This document shows positions 5,475-8,331 of a stretch of DNA of 8,331 nucleotides, piece by piece. The DNA comes from Paludibacteraceae bacterium. Its GTDB lineage: Bacteria > Bacteroidota > Bacteroidia > Bacteroidales > Paludibacteraceae. The translations under genes were made by a program, and so were the position numbers. The number at the start of each line of letters is the position of its first letter. The stretch's first letter is position 1. A model generated the notes under the pieces. The model was not told where the DNA came from. It saw nothing but the letters and a program-made list of their open reading frames with translations, and did not search any database. Location: positions 1-8,331 of the forward strand of contig CAJGDW010000066.1 in NCBI GenBank assembly GCA_904502115.1, written 5' to 3'.

Positions 5475-6419
5475 TTAAAACTCCCAACAAACATTATCCA
5501 CCCAAAGGGTATTGCCAACGGTACCAATAAAGGCACCTTGGTTACCTGCGGTAATCATCATGATAACGTGGGTAGGAGTATCGTCAGGCGAACCCCAACC
5601 TTCTTCTATAATAGGAACTATTTCACCGTAACTGTTAATGGCTCTGTAAGGGCCATTAAGGTGCATAAAGTCTTGGTAATAATCGGTTTGTGTAATATCG
5701 CCGTAGTGAATTTCAACGCGATGGCCATTTACCCATTCAGGTACATCGTGATCCAATTGTTCACGGGCAGTACCAATGCGTAGGGCGTGAATGTTGCCAT
5801 CCTCGTCTTCCCAGCGTTTTTGTAGGTAAACAAAGAATTCGGCCTTGTCTTGTACACCTTCAATGCGCGATGAACCTACACCAGGATATTTCATTACATA
5901 GTTATTTTTAGAGATAAGACACTTGTAATCCAATACCAAGGCTGTGGGTTTGCGTTCAAAAGGAATACCAAAATTTAGGTTTTTATAGGGATCGCCTGTG
6001 CCTGTAATGGGCTCAAAAGTTTGTCCCAAGAACATACTGCCAGATACCAATACAGAAATGTCAATAATGCCAAGCACCGATACTGTTTCTAATTTAGTAT
6101 CTAGGCGGGCGCAACGTCCACTGTCTCTTGGTTCGGGTTGAACCGTATTACTGCCTTTGTGAATACCAGCTACTTTAGCGTAGGCATTCGACATGGTCCA
6201 AGGAGTGTTAGCTTCGTAATCGTATGGAAGGTTACCTACAATATAGTCTTCAGGACCAACAACATAAAGCAGTTTTTGATTACCGCCAATAATAGGAGAT
6301 TCTTTAATTTCGCGGGTGGTCCAACTTTCAAAGTCACCGTATTTAATGGGTTCCAATGTTTGTGCAAATGATGCCAAGCTCATTCCCATTATCCCAAGTA
6401 AAAGTGCAAGTTTTTTCAT
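5475..6419 (-). CDS. Secreted PCMD-domain-like protein (putative carbohydrate metabolism domain)
   Basis: This 314-residue protein starts with a clear signal peptide (MKK, then hydrophobic 4-18) and a likely cleavage before Gln20 in ASFA-QT, so it should leave the cytoplasm. There is no lipobox Cys after the signal, so it is not a typical lipoprotein. The mature part resembles the Bacteroidota PCMD family: DFESWT (29-34), ARLDTK (104-109), SGSMFLGQTF (126-135), NFGIPFERKPTALVLDYK (149-166), and the closing THVIMMITAGNQGAFIG (283-299) with NTLWVDNVCW (303-312). Members are predicted beta-sandwich, carbohydrate-binding-like proteins whose role is not firmly known. A promoter-like sequence lies 24-53 bp upstream of the start codon. 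It precedes the 5-alpha-reductase gene by 169 bp of repeats, so a shared transcript is possible but a functional link is unproven. The family call rests on motif memory and is moderately sure. Confidence 0.78.
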   Translation of the reverse strand: MKKLALLLGIMGMSLASFAQTLEPIKYGDFESWTTREIKESPIIGGNQKLLYVVGPEDYIVGNLPYDYEANTPWTMSNAYAKVAGIHKGSNTVQPEPRDSGRCARLDTKLETVSVLGIIDISVLVSGSMFLGQTFEPITGTGDPYKNLNFGIPFERKPTALVLDYKCLISKNNYVMKYPGVGSSRIEGVQDKAEFFVYLQKRWEDEDGNIHALRIGTAREQLDHDVPEWVNGHRVEIHYGDITQTDYYQDFMHLNGPYRAINSYGEIVPIIEEGWGSPDDTPTHVIMMITAGNQGAFIGTVGNTLWVDNVCWEF

Positions 6420-6442
6420 ATTTCTTTCGACAAAAAACTCTG

Positions 6443-6472
6443 CAAAGGTAATAAAAAATGTCGAAAGTCAAA
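6443..6472 (-). promoter_or_regulatory. Bacteroidota-type promoter of the PCMD-like gene
   Basis: On the minus strand, TTTG (6472-6469) is followed after 18 nt by TACCTTTG (6450-6443), matching the Bacteroidota primary sigma factor pattern TTTG ... TAnnTTTG. The end of the -7 box lies 23 nt before the ATG at 6419, giving a short leader. The spacer length and both boxes agree with the consensus. Confidence 0.65.
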
Positions 6473-6548
6473 AGTTAAAAATCAGACGACCTTTGACCTT
6501 TATTCGCTTCGCTCATGATTTTGCTCCCGCTCGGCATAGTCAATGCTG

Positions 6549-6572
6549 GGCACTTCGACAGGCTCAGTGACC
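6549..6572 (-). repeat. REP-like palindromic repeat, variant with compensatory change
   Basis: Read on the minus strand it begins GGTCACTGAGCC and ends TGTCGAAGTGCC. Relative to the other copies the stem changes from CCCT/AGGG to CACT/AGTG, so a C-G pair becomes A-T and pairing is kept. The copy lies 40 bp downstream of the polA stop codon, where it could act as a transcript-end hairpin. The rest of the 192-bp gap (6420-6611) holds only the promoter and GC-rich cgcttcgctc-like short repeats. Confidence 0.8.
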
Positions 6573-6611
6573 GCATTGCCTCTGCTCTCGCTTACTCGCA
6601 AAATTTGACTT

Positions 6612-8331
6612 TCAGTGCGCTTCTAGCCAGTTTTGTCCCATGCCGCAATCGGCAATAAGGGGCACTTGCAGCTGTATAGCACCACTCATTTCGCGGCAAA
6701 CAATCTCTTTTACCTTTTCTACCTCGTCGGGATAAACGTTAAAATTTAATTCGTCGTGTACTTGCAGTATCATTTGTGAGCGCAAATTTTCGGCCAAAAA
6801 AGCTTTATCGATGGCAATCATGGCTACCTTAATAATGTCGGCAGCGCTCCCCTGAATAGGTGCGTTAATGGCATTTCTTTCGGCAAAGCCACGCACAAAA
6901 CTATTGCCCGATGCAATATCGGGTAAGTAGCGTTTGCGCCCCCAGAGCGTTTCAACATAGCCCAATTGGCGCGCCTTGTCAATGCATTCGTCCATGTATT
7001 CTTTGATGCGCGGATAGGTAGCAAAGTAGCCGTCAATCAGTTCTTTGGCCTCGCTGCGGGGTATTTGCAGGCGTTCGCCCAATCCAAACACCGATATGCC
7101 GTAAATAATACCAAAGTTGGCGGTTTTGGCCTTGCGACGCATGTCCGATGTAACCTCGGAAAGGGGTACTTTGTAAATTTTGGCAGCCGTTGCTGCGTGA
7201 ATATCACCGTCCATGTTAAAGGCCTCTATCATGGCTTTGTCGCCGCTCAAATGCGCCATGATGCGCAATTCAATTTGCGAATAGTCGGCCGAGAAGAACA
7301 AACAACCCTCGTCTGGGATAAAGCATTTGCGTATTTCCTTGCCCATTTCGTCGCGAACCGGTATATTTTGCAAGTTAGGATTGCTAGAACTCAACCTACC
7401 CGTAGCTGTTACCGCTTGGTTGTACGATGTGTGAATTTTGCCCGTTTGGGGGTTTACCAAGACAGGAAGCGCCTCTATGTAGGTGCTCAACAGCTTTTTA
7501 ATTCCCCTGTAGTCTAAAATTTTGCCCACCAGCGGATGTTTGGAGCGCAAACTTTCTAGCACCTCTTCGGACGTAACGTATTGTCCCGTTTTGGTTTTCT
7601 TGGCCTTTTCTACAATTTTTAGGTGGTCAAACAGCACTTCGCCCACTTGTTTGGCAGAACTGAGGTTAAATTCCATGCCAGCCAGTGTGTAGGCCTCTTG
7701 TTCGATGTTTTCTAGGCTATGACGCATGCTTTCGGCCGATGCGCCAAGGGCAGCCGTGTCGATGCGTACCCCTGCCATTTCCATGCGAGCCAGGGTGCGA
7801 AGCAAAGGCATTTCCAGTTCGTAGAACAGTTTTTCCATGCCTGCTTTGGCCAACTCTTCGGCCAGTAAATGTTTCAGTTGCAGGGTAATATCGGCATCTT
7901 CGGCAGCGTATTCGGTTAGTTTTTCAATGGCTACTTGCTCTATGGGCAAAGCTTTTTTGCCCTTGCCTCCTACCAACTCTTCGTAGGTAATGGTTTGGTA
8001 GTTGAGGTAAATTTCGGCCAAATAATCCATGCCGTGGCGCAATTCGGGTTGCAACAAGTAGTGCGCTAGCATGGTATCGAACAGCAAACCTTTTACTTCT
8101 ATGCCGTAGCGGCTCAATACCATGATGTCGAACTTGCAATTTTGCCCAATTTTTTGCGTATTTTCGTTCTCAAACGCAGGGCGTAACTGCTGCAAGATGC
8201 GATGTACATTTTCTGGATTTACCGCAATAAAATAAGCCTCGTGCGCTTTCCAGGCAAACGAAAGCCCCACCAAGTTGCAACTAACGGCCTCCAAACCATC
8301 GGTTTCGGTATCAAAGCAAAAGGCAGGTTGC
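6612..8331 (-). CDS. polA: DNA polymerase I, 3'-5' exonuclease and polymerase domains (5' partial)
   Basis: The frame is open to the window edge; the first whole codon is at 8330-8328, giving 572 residues of a protein usually about 930 long. The TTG at 8294 is an internal Leu, not a start, because upstream codons read FCFDTETDG. The 5'-nuclease domain lies outside the window. Numbering from the first whole codon, the proofreading exonuclease is intact: DTE (7-9), Asn64/Asp68 in NCKFD, and YAAED (141-145). The polymerase has motif A DYSQIELR (349-356), motif B RRKAKTANFGIIYG (398-411) and motif C QVHDE (523-527), all with catalytic Asp/Lys residues present. Pol I fills gaps in repair and replaces Okazaki primers. 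The Phe in motif B (NFG) is the E. coli-like form that disfavours dideoxynucleotides. The stop codon is followed by 192 bp containing a REP-like hairpin and the next gene's promoter, so it probably ends its own transcript. Confidence 0.96.
   Translation of the reverse strand, partial: QPAFCFDTETDGLEAVSCNLVGLSFAWKAHEAYFIAVNPENVHRILQQLRPAFENENTQKIGQNCKFDIMVLSRYGIEVKGLLFDTMLAHYLLQPELRHGMDYLAEIYLNYQTITYEELVGGKGKKALPIEQVAIEKLTEYAAEDADITLQLKHLLAEELAKAGMEKLFYELEMPLLRTLARMEMAGVRIDTAALGASAESMRHSLENIEQEAYTLAGMEFNLSSAKQVGEVLFDHLKIVEKAKKTKTGQYVTSEEVLESLRSKHPLVGKILDYRGIKKLLSTYIEALPVLVNPQTGKIHTSYNQAVTATGRLSSSNPNLQNIPVRDEMGKEIRKCFIPDEGCLFFSADYSQIELRIMAHLSGDKAMIEAFNMDGDIHAATAAKIYKVPLSEVTSDMRRKAKTANFGIIYGISVFGLGERLQIPRSEAKELIDGYFATYPRIKEYMDECIDKARQLGYVETLWGRKRYLPDIASGNSFVRGFAERNAINAPIQGSAADIIKVAMIAIDKAFLAENLRSQMILQVHDELNFNVYPDEVEKVKEIVCREMSGAIQLQVPLIADCGMGQNWLEAH

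Noticed and set aside
6966..7517. Long plus-strand frame (183 codons)
   Set aside because: It is antisense to the polymerase motifs A and B of polA, which are fully conserved on the other strand; a shadow of codon bias.
8292..8294. TTG at 8294 as the start of polA
   Set aside because: The frame stays open upstream and encodes the FDTETDG exonuclease motif, so the gene simply runs out of the window.

Overview
The window looks like chromosomal DNA from a member of the Bacteroidota, most likely Bacteroidales. Four things suggest this: the C-terminal tail of MutS, start codons preceded by A/T-rich sequence instead of a Shine-Dalgarno, a promoter-like TTTG/TAnnTTTG pair upstream of one gene, and a secreted protein that looks like the Bacteroidota-specific PCMD family. 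The placement is by recognition only; no database search was possible.

Layout. Positions 1-190 hold the last 62 codons of mutS (+). Positions 191-397 are a repeat-rich gap. A small GIY-YIG nuclease gene (398-661, +) follows, with hairpin-forming REP-like repeats in opposite orientation on its two sides. Next is a 497-residue extended SDR dehydrogenase with a C-terminal zinc-finger-like domain (756-2249, +). It converges on a minus-strand block across a terminator-like inverted repeat. Read in the direction of transcription, the minus-strand block is: the 3' two thirds of polA (from 8331 down to 6612), a secreted PCMD-like protein (6419-5475), a membrane steroid 5-alpha-reductase homologue (5305-4538), an Old Yellow Enzyme family flavoprotein (4423-3197) and a classical SDR (3194-2415) that starts 2 nt after the flavoprotein stop.

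How the genes may work together. The 5-alpha-reductase homologue keeps the Glu/Tyr pair that binds the 3-keto group in the human enzyme. With an OYE-type ene-reductase and two SDR dehydrogenases beside it, this looks like a redox module acting on steroids, sterols or bile acids: oxidation or reduction of hydroxyl/keto groups plus reduction of ring double bonds. Similar sets (5-alpha-reductase, OYE-type 5-beta-reductase, 3-beta-HSDH) have been described in gut Bacteroidales. Here the substrate is inferred, and a fatty-acyl elongation type of chemistry is the main alternative.

Repeats. Three families fill the gaps. First, a 24-nt REP-like imperfect palindrome has four complete copies, one copy lacking its last base and one half copy; one copy carries a compensatory base-pair change. 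Second, tandem octamers of the type taatcgac form three clusters, one of which makes a 30-bp inverted repeat. Third, a 4.5-copy heptamer tandem. No tRNA, rRNA, CRISPR array or insertion-sequence transposase was seen.
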